From the NCBI RefSeq assembly GCF_013409995.1, contig NZ_JACCBX010000005.1, positions 248,001 through 312,000 of the forward strand: DNA of 64,000 nucleotides, written 5' to 3'. Below are positions 8,150 to 17,508 of this stretch, in pieces. Both the position numbers and the translations under genes were made by a program. How positions within the stretch are numbered: position 1 is the first letter of the stretch; each line of letters starts with the position of its first letter. A model generated the notes under the pieces. It worked only from the letters and a program-made list of their open reading frames with translations. It had not been told where the DNA came from and did not search any database. The DNA is from Neobacillus driksii (lineage in GTDB: Bacteria > Bacillota > Bacilli > Bacillales > Cytobacillaceae).

Positions 8150-9151
8150 TTAGCCAAACTTTCGCTTCGTAATGCGGTCAATGTTGTCTAACATGATGCC
8201 TGTTCCAATTGCCACGCAGTCCATTGGGTTTTCGGCCACTAAGACTGGCACTTTGAGCTCGTCTGCAAGCAATGCATCGATTCCATGCAGCAAAGCTCCT
8301 CCGCCGGTTAAAATAACGCCCCGGTCAATGATATCAGCTGAAAGTTCTGGTGGTGTGCGCTCTAAGACGCTCTTAGCTGCCTGAACAATCACAGAAACCG
8401 ATTCGCGTAAGGCACCTTCAATTTCTTCTGAATGAACGGTAATCGTACGCGGTAAGCCGCTGACCATGTCCCGTCCGCGAATTTCCATTTCTTCCGAGCG
8501 TGATCCTGGAAATACGGTACCAATGTTGATTTTAATATTCTCAGCTGTGCGTTCACCGATCAATAGCTTGTACTCACGCTTGATGTGATTGAGAATTTCC
8601 ATGTCGAACTTGTCGCCGGCCATTTTAATGGAGGAAGAAGTAACGATATCGCCCATTGAAAGAACTGCTACATCTGTTGTTCCACCGCCGATGTCGACAA
8701 CCATGTTACCGCTTGGCTGGAAGATATCCATACCTGCGCCAATCGCTGCCACCTTTGGCTCTTCTTCTAAGTAAATTTTCTTGCCGCCGCTTTTTTCTGC
8801 CGCTTCTCGAATTGCTTTTTGCTCAACGCTTGTGATATTCGTTGGACAGCAAATCAGAATACGCGGTTTGGATAAAAAGCCCTTTACGTTCAACTTATTA
8901 ATAAAATGTTTTAACATTGCTTCTGTTACGTCAAAGTCAGCGATAACTCCATCTTTTAACGGGCGGATCGCGACGATGTTTCCAGGTGTACGTCCAACCA
9001 TGCGGCGAGCTTCCTCACCAACAGCTAGAACACGATTCGTATTTTTATCTATTGCTACGACCGATGGCTCATTCAATACAATTCCGCGGCCTTTTACGTG
9101 AATTAACACGTTAGCCGTTCCCAAATCAATCCCTATATCCCTAGCAAACAT
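8150..9151 (-). CDS. mbl: MreB-like cell-shape protein Mbl
   Basis: Bacterial actin of 333 residues, exactly the usual Mbl length. ATPase signatures: phosphate-1 IGIDLGTANVL, phosphate-2 VVDIGGGTTDVAVLS, and the adenosine motif GVILTGGGALLHG. Polymerises on the inner membrane and guides the sidewall peptidoglycan synthases. Start chosen at M-F-A-R-D-I-G, the conserved N-terminus, with AAGGAGG twelve bases upstream; a longer frame exists but adds ten non-conserved residues. Sits directly downstream of spoIIID on the same strand, as in B. subtilis. Confidence 0.96.
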   Translation of the reverse strand: MFARDIGIDLGTANVLIHVKGRGIVLNEPSVVAIDKNTNRVLAVGEEARRMVGRTPGNIVAIRPLKDGVIADFDVTEAMLKHFINKLNVKGFLSKPRILICCPTNITSVEQKAIREAAEKSGGKKIYLEEEPKVAAIGAGMDIFQPSGNMVVDIGGGTTDVAVLSMGDIVTSSSIKMAGDKFDMEILNHIKREYKLLIGERTAENIKINIGTVFPGSRSEEMEIRGRDMVSGLPRTITVHSEEIEGALRESVSVIVQAAKSVLERTPPELSADIIDRGVILTGGGALLHGIDALLADELKVPVLVAENPMDCVAIGTGIMLDNIDRITKRKFG

Positions 9152-9407
9152 TCTCTTTTCTTTCCTCCTTGAAACGGTCATACTTTCCTAATTGCTAATT
9201 GTACCATATTCCATAAAAATTCCATACTATTATCCCAAAAAACGTAGAAATTTGTCGGAAAAAATTTCTTGAAAGAGAATGCCCGCCTTTTTAGCCATTA
9301 AAAATGGCCCTTTCCCCGACTCTCTTAGAATGCACCAAGAAGTCATTTGAAAATGGCCATTTTAAACATTTTTTGCATGTCTGCAGAGATACCTTCTGAA
9401 AGCCGGC

Positions 9408-9680
9408 CTATTTAACAGCCTCACCTTCTTTTTCTTCCTTCTGGTACTTCATTTTCGTCGCTTCTCCACCCCGGAGATGTCGGATTGATTTATGATAATC
9501 TAAAATCTCTTTTACCTCATTTGCCAGTTCAGGATTTATTTCAGGAAGCCTCTCTGTTAAATCTTTATGGACAGTACTTTTGGATACGCCAAACTCCTTC
9601 GCAATGACACGAACCGTTTTTCTCGTCTCCACGATATACTTTCCAATCTTGATAGTTCTCTCTTTGATGTAATCGTGCAC
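9408..9680 (-). CDS. spoIIID: sporulation transcription factor SpoIIID
   Basis: Mother-cell regulator that modulates sigma-E genes and starts the sigma-K switch. 90 residues with the conserved HTH (TVRVIAKEFGVSKSTVHKDL) and the basic LRGGEATKMKYQ tail needed for DNA binding. The GTG start gives the canonical H-D-Y-I-K-E-R-T N-terminus and has GGAGG nine bases upstream; the 27 extra upstream codons in the frame are not part of the protein. mbl follows on the same strand. Confidence 0.95.
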   Translation of the reverse strand: MHDYIKERTIKIGKYIVETRKTVRVIAKEFGVSKSTVHKDLTERLPEINPELANEVKEILDYHKSIRHLRGGEATKMKYQKEEKEGEAVK

Positions 9681-9931
9681 ACCACTCGCCCTCCCTAAAT
9701 TGGATGTGAGAAGTGCGAAATGAGACCCGCTTATCACTAAGACGATATACTGCAACCGCATGCTGCATAAACTAAGCTAACCCTCATGCGCCAGAAAGCA
9801 TACTGCCCTCTGATCGATACGATGAATAATCATGTCCCCAACTAATTCCACAAAAGCCTAAAACGACTCTTCACCTCAAACACTCTCTTTGTAAAGGTTT
9901 GTAACCATTTTATTAGCTTGGATACGGGAAT

Positions 9932-10135
9932 ATGCACGAATTATCCAACAAGGACAAGGTATCATTTTAATTTTTTGAAAAATCGGACATTTATATCAAT
10001 GGATGGTACCTCTTTCGCATTTATCGACACATCCGCGAAAAAGCTGAAATCCTTGACGTACTTGGATTTTTACGCAACGGGAATGATCTCCAAGATTATT
10101 TCCTGAGAAATCTGTCGATACCAAAAGTCGAATGA
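9932..10135 (+). pseudogene. possible decayed small gene
   Basis: A 68-codon frame with Bacillus-like codon use is broken by a TAA at codon 13; the part after it reads WYLFRIYRHIREKAEILDVL, then FLRNGNDLQDYFLRN. No ribosome binding site of quality. Could be a remnant or chance. Confidence 0.2.
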
Positions 10136-10215
10136 AAATTTTTCAAAAAATATTTTTTTCGCTTATAAACCCGTTTTAGCAATCATTTTTCCACTGTGTT
10201 TTTAAAAAAATATTA

Positions 10216-10221
10216 TATAAT
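10216..10221 (+). promoter_or_regulatory. -10 box of the ATL gene
   Basis: TATAAT in an AT-rich context about 30 bases before the start codon; the -35 region is weak. Confidence 0.4.
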
Positions 10222-10251
10222 GATGTGAATTAGACGGAAAGGATTCGAATA

Positions 10252-10590
10252 ATGCAGCCTTTTACAGAAAAAGTCGTAGAAATTATTAAAAATATTCCCG
10301 AAGGCAAAGTCATGACCTATGGACAGATTGCAAGAGTAGCCGGGAGCCCGCGTGCAGCACGTCAGGTGGTTCGTGCTCTACATTCGATGAGCAGGAAGTA
10401 CAGCCTTCCTTGGCACCGCGTAGTCAATAGTAAAGGCCAAATCGCCCTTCAAGACGATGAATCGTATCACGAGCAGCTGTTTTCGCTAGAGAGTGAAGGT
10501 GTCGAAATTGGTATAGAGGGCAAAATTGACTTAGCCAAATATCAGTATCATCCGGTTGAAAGCGATGGCGAAGGACACTTTTTTCAGTAA
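10252..10590 (+). CDS. alkyltransferase-like protein (ATL, MGMT family)
   Basis: 112-residue protein with the DNA-binding domain of O6-alkylguanine-DNA alkyltransferase. The active-site PCHR is replaced by P-W-H-R-V-V (Trp54), the hallmark of ATL proteins, which bind O6-alkylguanine without removing the alkyl group and hand the lesion to nucleotide excision repair. The helix-turn-helix and arginine finger (SPRAARQVVRAL) are intact. Single-gene unit between a TATAAT box and a terminator near 10725-10748. Confidence 0.9.
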   Translation: MQPFTEKVVEIIKNIPEGKVMTYGQIARVAGSPRAARQVVRALHSMSRKYSLPWHRVVNSKGQIALQDDESYHEQLFSLESEGVEIGIEGKIDLAKYQYHPVESDGEGHFFQ

Positions 10591-10916
10591 GAATGAACGT
10601 CATTGCCACCAAAAACTATATAGGACTTTCGCTTCACCGACTGATTTTCACAAATGTTAAAAGCCTTAATGAAACCATTTCCAAAAAGTTATCAACTCAG
10701 AAAAAAAATCCAAAACAAAAGACAAGGCCTTGTGACGCAAGGCTTTTTATAGTGCAAAAATGTGTTCTAGACGGTTTGTCACAAGCCGCGCTAGTATTAG
10801 TCACACAATGACCAATCTGTTCCGAAGATTTTTCAAGGCATGGTATTTTGTATCCGTTTTCACATCTTAGAAGATGTTCGGGCGTGGTCAATAAAAGTAA
10901 AGGAAGTGGATAAATC
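10591..10916. other. 326-bp intergenic region
   Basis: Contains the ATL terminator and the leader of the lyase gene with its AAAGGAAG ribosome binding site. I see no convincing catabolite-repression (cre) box and no gene. Confidence 0.6.
10722..10748 (+). terminator. terminator of the ATL gene
   Basis: GCCTTG-TGACG-CAAGGC followed by TTTTTA. Confidence 0.75.
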
Positions 10917-13900
10917 TTGGGGAAAAAGAAGAAGAAAGTCTTAGCAAGCGCCTTATCACTAGGTCTTATTTTTTCAAATCTTCCGTATGCCACAGCTGCA
11001 CTTACGGATGTTGAAGGGTATGACTTGGTAGACGGCTCTGATTTTGAAGACAACAATCTGTGGGGTTTTACGGCAGCGAGCTCGACTGTTTCCATCAATG
11101 AGCAAAATATTAAAGGAAACGCAACTGATAAACTTCAATACACGATTGTGAATGCATCTGGCGGCCGTGTGGCCACAAAGAATTTAGAAACAGCAGTTAA
11201 AGGTAAAGACATTCTTGTCAAACTAGACTGGTATCCCGGCAAGAACAATGATAAAGGAACAAGACAGTTTGAGAATTCTGGGGAACTTCGAATTATAGAT
11301 AACTCCGGAAACATTATTTTCACGTTAAACAATACCAATACGGAAGCGATTGAGTACTTCGCAGGCAGCCAAGCCCCTGCTCAAACCTTCGCTACCAATC
11401 AAGAAACCTGGTATGAAGTCAATGTCCATTTTGATTTGATTAAAAACCAAGCTGTTTTATCTCTAAAGGATAAAGAATCTGGTGAAACACAGGAATACAC
11501 GTCATCCCTAGAAGGTGTTGCGTTCGACGGCTCTGTAAAAACGGTGAAGCTTGTCGGCATTCGGACATCTGGAAATAACCACTCTTGGACAACCTACCTC
11601 GATGATTTTGGCATCTATAGTGTACCTATCCCAGGTAATACCGTCTCTAAAGTAGATCAACTACGATACCACCAAGTCTATGTAAATGAAACAACAACTG
11701 ATATATCATCCATCGGCCTGCCACAAACGGTAACCGTCACGCTAGCTGATAATAGCAAGAAGGAAGTGGCTGTTAGTGAGTGGAAGACTGTCGGGAAAGA
11801 ATGGAATCCTGAAGAATCAGGGGTATACGAGTTTAAAGGAACACTTGCCCAAACAGAGGGAATCGACAACAGCTTTAACCGCGAAGCCACTCTTTATGTC
11901 TATAACCGCTTGACTGCTCCGAGTACAGAAAGACAAAAAGAATGGCTGGACCGAGGCGTGATTGCCCTTAAATCTGAAAATGGAAACTTTGTCAGCTGGC
12001 GTTTACTTGCCGATGAATATGCGAAAGATGTCACCTTTAATGTCTACCGAAATGGAGAAAAATTAAACTCTAAAGCACTTAGTGTGACAAACTACCAGGA
12101 TGCAGAAGGCACAGCTGATGATACGTATACCGTTGAAACACTTGTGAATGGCAAATCCGTTGAGAAAAACGAGGTGAAAGCATTAGGTGAAGATTATCTT
12201 TCCATTCCGATGCAAAAGCCTGAGGGCGGAACGACTGCCACTGGCAATTACGAGTACACCGTAAACGATTCTAGTGTAGGAGACTTGGATGGTGATGGCG
12301 AGCTAGAGGTTATTGTAAAATGGTATCCAACCAATGCCATTGACAGTTCGCAAACGGGTATGACAGGTCCAACGATTTTTGATGCGTATAAATTAGACGG
12401 AACGTTGTTATGGCGTATTAATATGGGACTTAACCTTACTTCCGGTGCCCACTATCATCAATTTGTCGTAGCCGATTTTGACGGCAATGGAAAAAGTGAT
12501 TTCCTCATCAAAACAGCTGACGGAACGACTTCCTATGGGGCAACTGATGGCAAGTTCGACAGCAGTAAGGTGTTAAGTCAAATTGGTAATCCAGAAGACA
12601 ATGGAAAATGGCTGGGTGAAAACGGCCACGTGATCGGCGGACCTGAGTATATCTCTGTCTTTAATGGTGAAACAGGAGAAGTCATTGATACCATCGATTA
12701 TGCATTCCCGCTTGGAGATGATAAGGGCACTTCATGGGGTGATACTTGGCAGAACCGTTCTGACCGTTTCCTTGCTGGTCTAGCTTATTTAGACGGCAAA
12801 ACGCCAAGTGCCATTTATGGCCGCGGCTATTATGAACGAACAAGTTTTGTTGCATATAGTGTTAAAGGCGGCAAGCTTGTAGAAGAATGGACATTTGATT
12901 CGAACGAGGCTGGCCGAGGCAAAAGCTTAGGGAACCACAATCTTGCAACTGGCGACATTGATAATGATGGCTTCGATGAACTAATAGCTGGTAGTTTAAC
13001 ACTTGATCATGATGGCAGCATTGTTTACGCCATGGACGGAGAAATGCAGCGTGAAACAGGATCACACGGGGATGCGCTTCATGTCGGTGCATTTGACCCT
13101 GATCGTGACGGCCTCCAAGTATTTGGCGTTCATGAAGTTCCTGCTGTTGCTTCTTTAGAATTACATGATGCTGCAACAGGTGAAACATTTATGTCGTACT
13201 TTGGCTCTGTTGATGCTGGTCGAGGCGTCGCTGCGAATATTAGTAGTGAACCAGGCTATGAGTTCTGGGGCTGGGGCGGTGACACCGTTGAAACAGGCGG
13301 AGGTATTTACAATGTTCAGGGTAAGGTAGTCGCTGACAGCTCTAGAGACGCTGGCCTTTCTGCAAACTTTGCCCTTTACTGGGATGGCGACCTTCAGCAT
13401 GAGTTACTTGATAATACCTCGATTACCAAATACAACGAGGCAACTGGCAAAGCAGATCTCGTAAAAGCTTTCCAAGGTGTTCATAGTAATAATGGAACAA
13501 AAGCCAATCCTACGCTGCAGGGTGATATAGTTGGTGACTGGCGTGAAGAGGTTCTCCTTCCTACAAATGACAATACAGAGCTTCGAGTATTCAGCACCAC
13601 CGTTCCAACGGAGTATCGATTGTATACGCTCATGCAGGATGATCTCTACCGTAATGGTATTGCATGGCAAAACACAGCCTACAACCAGCCGCCTCACATC
13701 GGTTTCTACCTAGGTGAAGATATCCGTGATCGTATCCTTGCAGGCGGCCTGCAGGCACCGAGTGTAGACTATACAGCGAACCTTAAATCTATGAAACATA
13801 CTGTTGCCCTTGAATTACAAGCACCGGTCTTGAAAAATAGCCTAGATCAAGTACAGCACCAGTTGTATGACGGGAAAATTAAACAAGCAGTAACACACAT

Positions 13901-14006
13901 GGAAAATTTCAAAATGCACCTTAACAAGTCAGCAGTGGATCAAGGTCTGAAAGCTAAATTACTTTCTGACGCTGACCAATTAATCGCTAGTTGGAATACA
14001 AAATAA
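10917..14006 (+). CDS. secreted rhamnogalacturonan lyase, PL11 family
   Basis: Large exported pectinase of 1029 residues that cleaves the rhamnose-galacturonic acid backbone of rhamnogalacturonan I by beta-elimination. Domains in order: signal peptide (about 1-27), a beta-sandwich carbohydrate-binding-like domain (about 30-240), an Ig-like domain (about 250-330, YHQVYVNETTTDI), the PL11 beta-propeller (about 335-955) and a helical FIVAR-like tail (about 965-1029). The propeller shows repeated Ca-binding loops such as VGDLDGDGELEV, VADFDGNGKSDF and TGDIDNDGFDEL, as in B. subtilis YesW/YesX. TTG start with AAAGGAAG upstream. No other pectin gene is nearby, so it is probably an isolated foraging enzyme or an acquired gene. 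Confidence 0.92.
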   Translation: MGKKKKKVLASALSLGLIFSNLPYATAALTDVEGYDLVDGSDFEDNNLWGFTAASSTVSINEQNIKGNATDKLQYTIVNASGGRVATKNLETAVKGKDILVKLDWYPGKNNDKGTRQFENSGELRIIDNSGNIIFTLNNTNTEAIEYFAGSQAPAQTFATNQETWYEVNVHFDLIKNQAVLSLKDKESGETQEYTSSLEGVAFDGSVKTVKLVGIRTSGNNHSWTTYLDDFGIYSVPIPGNTVSKVDQLRYHQVYVNETTTDISSIGLPQTVTVTLADNSKKEVAVSEWKTVGKEWNPEESGVYEFKGTLAQTEGIDNSFNREATLYVYNRLTAPSTERQKEWLDRGVIALKSENGNFVSWRLLADEYAKDVTFNVYRNGEKLNSKALSVTNYQDAEGTADDTYTVETLVNGKSVEKNEVKALGEDYLSIPMQKPEGGTTATGNYEYTVNDSSVGDLDGDGELEVIVKWYPTNAIDSSQTGMTGPTIFDAYKLDGTLLWRINMGLNLTSGAHYHQFVVADFDGNGKSDFLIKTADGTTSYGATDGKFDSSKVLSQIGNPEDNGKWLGENGHVIGGPEYISVFNGETGEVIDTIDYAFPLGDDKGTSWGDTWQNRSDRFLAGLAYLDGKTPSAIYGRGYYERTSFVAYSVKGGKLVEEWTFDSNEAGRGKSLGNHNLATGDIDNDGFDELIAGSLTLDHDGSIVYAMDGEMQRETGSHGDALHVGAFDPDRDGLQVFGVHEVPAVASLELHDAATGETFMSYFGSVDAGRGVAANISSEPGYEFWGWGGDTVETGGGIYNVQGKVVADSSRDAGLSANFALYWDGDLQHELLDNTSITKYNEATGKADLVKAFQGVHSNNGTKANPTLQGDIVGDWREEVLLPTNDNTELRVFSTTVPTEYRLYTLMQDDLYRNGIAWQNTAYNQPPHIGFYLGEDIRDRILAGGLQAPSVDYTANLKSMKHTVALELQAPVLKNSLDQVQHQLYDGKIKQAVTHMENFKMHLNKSAVDQGLKAKLLSDADQLIASWNTK

Positions 14007-14019
14007 CGTTCAATAATAG

Positions 14020-14056
14020 AAGGGTAGACTGATCAATCTGTCTACCCTCCTTTATA
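14020..14056. terminator. shared terminator of the lyase and the convergent gene
   Basis: AGGGTAGAC / GTCTACCCT stem with a 10-base loop, followed by CCTTTAT. Confidence 0.75.
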
Positions 14057-14498
14057 TCTTTGTAAGACCTAGAGCCAGATGGTCCCATAATATTTTTTCA
14101 ACCATTTCCCATTTGTGGTCCTCACACCGTACCATAAGGACAATTTCTGACGTGATATTTTTGCTGCCCCGTTTACTTTTTTTGAGCATCAGCATTTTTA
14201 TTAAAAACCCCAAAAGCAGTCCTGAAACAGCTCCAATGATTCCCCAAAGAATCGGTCCCCATTTCAGTTCATAGCCATATATGGCTCCAAGCAACATTAA
14301 ACAGGTTCCTAAAATGGACGGACCGTCAAATAAACTAAATCCATCTGATTTATGAATACTATCAAACAGGTTTCTTGGTTCCTTCCGCTTATCAAGCGGG
14401 GCGGCTAAGATCAATTCCTTTGAGATTCCCTGCTGCTCGAGTGCCGTAATCGCTAGCTCAATATAAATGGAATTCTCAAATGTAGCAATAACAAACAT
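14052..14498 (-). CDS. small two-helix membrane protein
   Basis: 148 residues: an N-terminal ferredoxin-like or regulatory stretch (FVIATFENSIYIELAITALE), two adjacent transmembrane helices (about 62-77 and 80-103) joined by a short turn, a basic KKSKRG loop and a C-terminal soluble domain ending DHLALGLTKI. It lies 16 bases behind the TM2-like gene and probably shares its transcript. I do not recognise the family. Confidence 0.6.
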   Translation of the reverse strand: MFVIATFENSIYIELAITALEQQGISKELILAAPLDKRKEPRNLFDSIHKSDGFSLFDGPSILGTCLMLLGAIYGYELKWGPILWGIIGAVSGLLLGFLIKMLMLKKSKRGSKNITSEIVLMVRCEDHKWEMVEKILWDHLALGLTKI

Positions 14499-14514
14499 CC
14501 ACTCAACCCACTTC

Positions 14515-15279
14515 TTAAAAAGGAAATTTGAACTCTTTCTTTTGGTAATTTTCTCGTAAAAATCTTTTCATCTCTTTCTCAAATAGAACATTGTATTCAA
14601 TAGCTCCGCAGTAAGCGTCATAATGGATAAAAAAATAGATGGAAGGCAAATACATGGCCCACTGCATGTGTAAAATTTGTTTTGCTACATCAAATTCTCC
14701 GAGCATGGTCAGGTGAATGGCCTGTGGCAAATGTCCAAAATACATGAGTGCCACTGTGTAAGCAAAGATAAAAAATCCGACAATAACTTTATGTATATAT
14801 AAATGTCCCAGACCTGGGAACAACACCGACCATAGAACCGCTACCCACGGTTTTCGTTTATCCAAAAAATTTATATCCCATGCACCCATAGCGATCGGCT
14901 TCAAAGGCGCATCCTCCCGATTTGCTAAAATGTATTGCTTATTCATGTCAACTGTCTGTCGGTAACCGTCCCAAATTCCAAACATATAGATTGCCACATA
15001 AAGCATCAGCCATTGTTCGTCTATTACATCCATCGCTTTCGAAAAATCACCTGTTAAGGTATAAAATATTCCAAGATTTACTTTGGCACTTTGATTAATA
15101 AAGGTTTCCCAGAGGATGAGGATAAATCCAGCAATATAACGATGAAGCAATAAATGACCAAAGCCAGGGTAAGAAAATGAAAAAAATGCTACCACCCACG
15201 GGTTCTTTGGATAAAGTACTGTCGTTGTAAATTGGGATAAGTGCGCCCTTTGTCTTCGGACTTGAGGATATTGGCTCAA
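14515..15279 (-). CDS. membrane protein with duplicated TM2-like unit
   Basis: 254 residues made of two similar halves. NPWVVAFFSFSYPGFGHLLL (about 26-45) and KPWVAVLWSVLFPGLGHLYI (about 142-161) are clearly repeated; each is followed by a long hydrophobic segment and a Trp/Tyr-rich loop. The PG-x-GH-x-Y/L pattern is reminiscent of TM2 domains. TTG start with AGGAGA upstream. Function unknown; first gene of a two-gene unit with the small membrane protein. Confidence 0.65.
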   Translation of the reverse strand: MSQYPQVRRQRAHLSQFTTTVLYPKNPWVVAFFSFSYPGFGHLLLHRYIAGFILILWETFINQSAKVNLGIFYTLTGDFSKAMDVIDEQWLMLYVAIYMFGIWDGYRQTVDMNKQYILANREDAPLKPIAMGAWDINFLDKRKPWVAVLWSVLFPGLGHLYIHKVIVGFFIFAYTVALMYFGHLPQAIHLTMLGEFDVAKQILHMQWAMYLPSIYFFIHYDAYCGAIEYNVLFEKEMKRFLRENYQKKEFKFPF

Positions 15280-15334
15280 TTTGGTTCTCCTGTCTTTTAA
15301 TTGTTATTTTTGCTTTTATTTGACCTAAATATCC

Positions 15335-15368
15335 TAAAAAAACAGAAACCAATGACTGGTTTCTGTTA
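15335..15368 (-). terminator. terminator of the PBP gene
   Basis: Minus-strand AACAGAAACCA / TGGTTTCTGTT with a 5-base loop and seven T. Confidence 0.85.
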
Positions 15369-17366
15369 CTTATGTTTCATATAAACATTTTTCACCTTTT
15401 TCACAGGAATCTGCGAACCACCGCGATCTAGAACGTTTTCGACCATCATCGCGACCATCAAACTTGGTGAATTGGTGTTGTAGGCTATGAACCAGCCGTT
15501 CTCCGTCCCTTTTTCACCTTGCTTTTGTTTAATTTCAGCGGTTCCGGTTTTACCTGCGAGCGGGTAGTCTGCCATTTCTGCCGAATGCGCCGTACCTCCT
15601 GAGTCACCGACGACCTTTCTTAACTGCGATGAAACTGTTGCAGCAATCTCAGGTGTGATGACTTGTTTTTCACTTTTTTCAGTGTCTAGGATCAGACTTG
15701 GTTTAATCATATTGCCACCGTTCACAAATGGAGTATAGGTCTGTAGTAAATGAACGATGCTCATTTGAATTTGTCCCTGACCGTAGCCGGAGTCTGCTAA
15801 GGCAATTTCTTTATCTAAATTACCAATGGTTGATGTTTCAAGCGGGAACGGATAATCTGACTCTTCTTCAAAGTCGAATTCCTTCAACCCAGCAGTGAGT
15901 GTGTCTTTGCCAATTCCTAATGCCGTCTGTGCAAAATAAATATTATCTGAGAACACCATAGCTTTTTCTAGATTAACTGGGTTAGCTTCGTGAACTCTCG
16001 TTACATAATAATTGCCCCATGAAGCACCCTTTTGCCATTTTAATCCCTTAATATCCATCGTTTGCTCTGGGGTAATAATGTTATTCTTTAGCCCGATAGA
16101 CGCAGTAAGCGGCTTAAACACAGAACCCGGTGCATATGCCTTATTAAACCTGGTTGTCATCGGCTTTTGCGGATTTTCCTGAAGCTGTTTCCACTCGTCA
16201 CTTGAGAAGCCTAGGGTGGCTTGATTTGGGTCAAATGATGGCGAGCTAACAAGTGCCAGCGTCTCACCAGTTACAGGGTCTATCGCCGCTCCTGCGCCTG
16301 CCTCACCAACAAGCTCTGCATAAAGGTTTCTCTGCAAATCGATATCAATGGTAAGCTTTATATCCTGACCATTTTCAACTGCCTTTTCAGCAAGTGTTTC
16401 CGTGCTGCCATCAGGTTTCTTAATGGTAATTTTAACGCCGCTTTTCCCTTTCAGCTGTTCGTCAAAAACTTCCTCAAGCCCTCTTTTTCCAATGAAATCT
16501 TTGCTTGTATAACCCTTATCCTTAAGCTTTTCGAGCTCTTCCGCGGTAATCGAGCCAACATAGCCAATCAAATGTGCCGCGGCTTCCTTATATGGATAAA
16601 TGCGCGCTCCTACCTTTTTCGTTTGCACCGGTTCTAAGGCGACTAATTGAGCGATACGCTCCGTATCGTCCATCGATACCTTCTTTAACGGCACAAACAA
16701 ATCCGGCTTCACCCAGCTGGCGGTAATAGCCTTCTCGATTTGCTCTGGTGTCATTTTTAACAGGCTGGAAAGCTGCTGAATAACAGGCTCCTTCTGTCCC
16801 TCAAGCTTACCTGGGACTACTCCGACTTCATATACCTGTCCATTCACAGCCAATCCATTGCCAGCACGGTCAAAAATTTGCCCGCGTGTTGGCGTTGTAT
16901 TACTAATACCAATCTTGTCCCCATCCTTCAATTGTGGGAAGATATAGGTCGTGTTCCAATCGACATACCAATTGTTCTCTTTGTCTCGTTCTTCTTTTTT
17001 CATCTTAGCTTTGTGTGTAAATTGGATCTCGCCGGCAATACTGTTCATCGATGCGGAAAAATCATAATTGACAGTGTCTTCATCCTTTGCCAGCTCTTCT
17101 TCTTCGCCCGGTTTATCGAAGTTTATCTTGAGGTCTTTAATTTGCAGGTCATCGTAGATTTTTTGATAGCGGTTCGTAAAGTCTTCCTTCGAAATGACCT
17201 CTTTGGAACCCTCTGTGAGGTAATCATACATCTTATCAAACTTTTGTTCATTCCAAAGCTTTATGTAGGCGTCAAATCGATCCTGAGGCGTCGGCTCCTT
17301 GCTGCAGCCAGCTGCCACCATTACAAATAGTGCGGCCATGAACAGCAGCCTAATGATTTTTTTCAA
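15366..17366 (-). CDS. pbpC: class B penicillin-binding protein (PBP3 / MecA-N type)
   Basis: Membrane-anchored transpeptidase that cross-links peptidoglycan, 666 residues from a TTG start preceded by GGGGGGAG; a longer frame adds 11 unlikely residues. Order: lipobox V-A-A-G-C (Cys about 21), NTF2-like MecA-N domain (about 25-145), PBP dimerisation domain (about 150-320), transpeptidase domain. Catalytic motifs: S-V-F-K (Ser415), S-D-N (473-475), K-T-G-T (606-609). Domain order and N-terminus match B. subtilis PbpC, whose low-affinity relatives include MecA; sequence alone does not show beta-lactam resistance. Here it sits beside spoIIQ, unlike in B. subtilis. Confidence 0.9.
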   Translation of the reverse strand: MKKIIRLLFMAALFVMVAAGCSKEPTPQDRFDAYIKLWNEQKFDKMYDYLTEGSKEVISKEDFTNRYQKIYDDLQIKDLKINFDKPGEEEELAKDEDTVNYDFSASMNSIAGEIQFTHKAKMKKEERDKENNWYVDWNTTYIFPQLKDGDKIGISNTTPTRGQIFDRAGNGLAVNGQVYEVGVVPGKLEGQKEPVIQQLSSLLKMTPEQIEKAITASWVKPDLFVPLKKVSMDDTERIAQLVALEPVQTKKVGARIYPYKEAAAHLIGYVGSITAEELEKLKDKGYTSKDFIGKRGLEEVFDEQLKGKSGVKITIKKPDGSTETLAEKAVENGQDIKLTIDIDLQRNLYAELVGEAGAGAAIDPVTGETLALVSSPSFDPNQATLGFSSDEWKQLQENPQKPMTTRFNKAYAPGSVFKPLTASIGLKNNIITPEQTMDIKGLKWQKGASWGNYYVTRVHEANPVNLEKAMVFSDNIYFAQTALGIGKDTLTAGLKEFDFEEESDYPFPLETSTIGNLDKEIALADSGYGQGQIQMSIVHLLQTYTPFVNGGNMIKPSLILDTEKSEKQVITPEIAATVSSQLRKVVGDSGGTAHSAEMADYPLAGKTGTAEIKQKQGEKGTENGWFIAYNTNSPSLMVAMMVENVLDRGGSQIPVKKVKNVYMKHK

Positions 17367-17462
17367 AAAAACTCCCCCCTTTGATACCCATTTTAACATA
17401 TTTAGGTAAAGGTTGTTTTTAGTTAGGATTGTAGTTAAGATCCTGAGGTTGATTTTTTAAGA

Positions 17463-17500
17463 CAAAAAAAAAAGAGGAAGGTAGATTCCCCTTTCCCCTT
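17463..17500 (-). terminator. spoIIQ terminator
   Basis: Minus-strand AAAGGGGAA...TTCCTCTTT hairpin running into ten T. Confidence 0.7.
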
Positions 17501-17508
17501 TGTTACGA

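Larger units (their letters stand above)
9681..10251. other. 571-bp region between spoIIID and the ATL gene
   Basis: Holds the spoIIID leader (where B. subtilis has the short upstream gene usd; a candidate frame is present but unproven), a possible decayed small gene, and the promoter of the ATL gene. No well-supported gene. Confidence 0.5.

Noticed and set aside
9565..9768. 67-codon frame as an annotated gene
   Set aside because: It overlaps spoIIID out of frame over its second half; kept only as a speculative leader frame.
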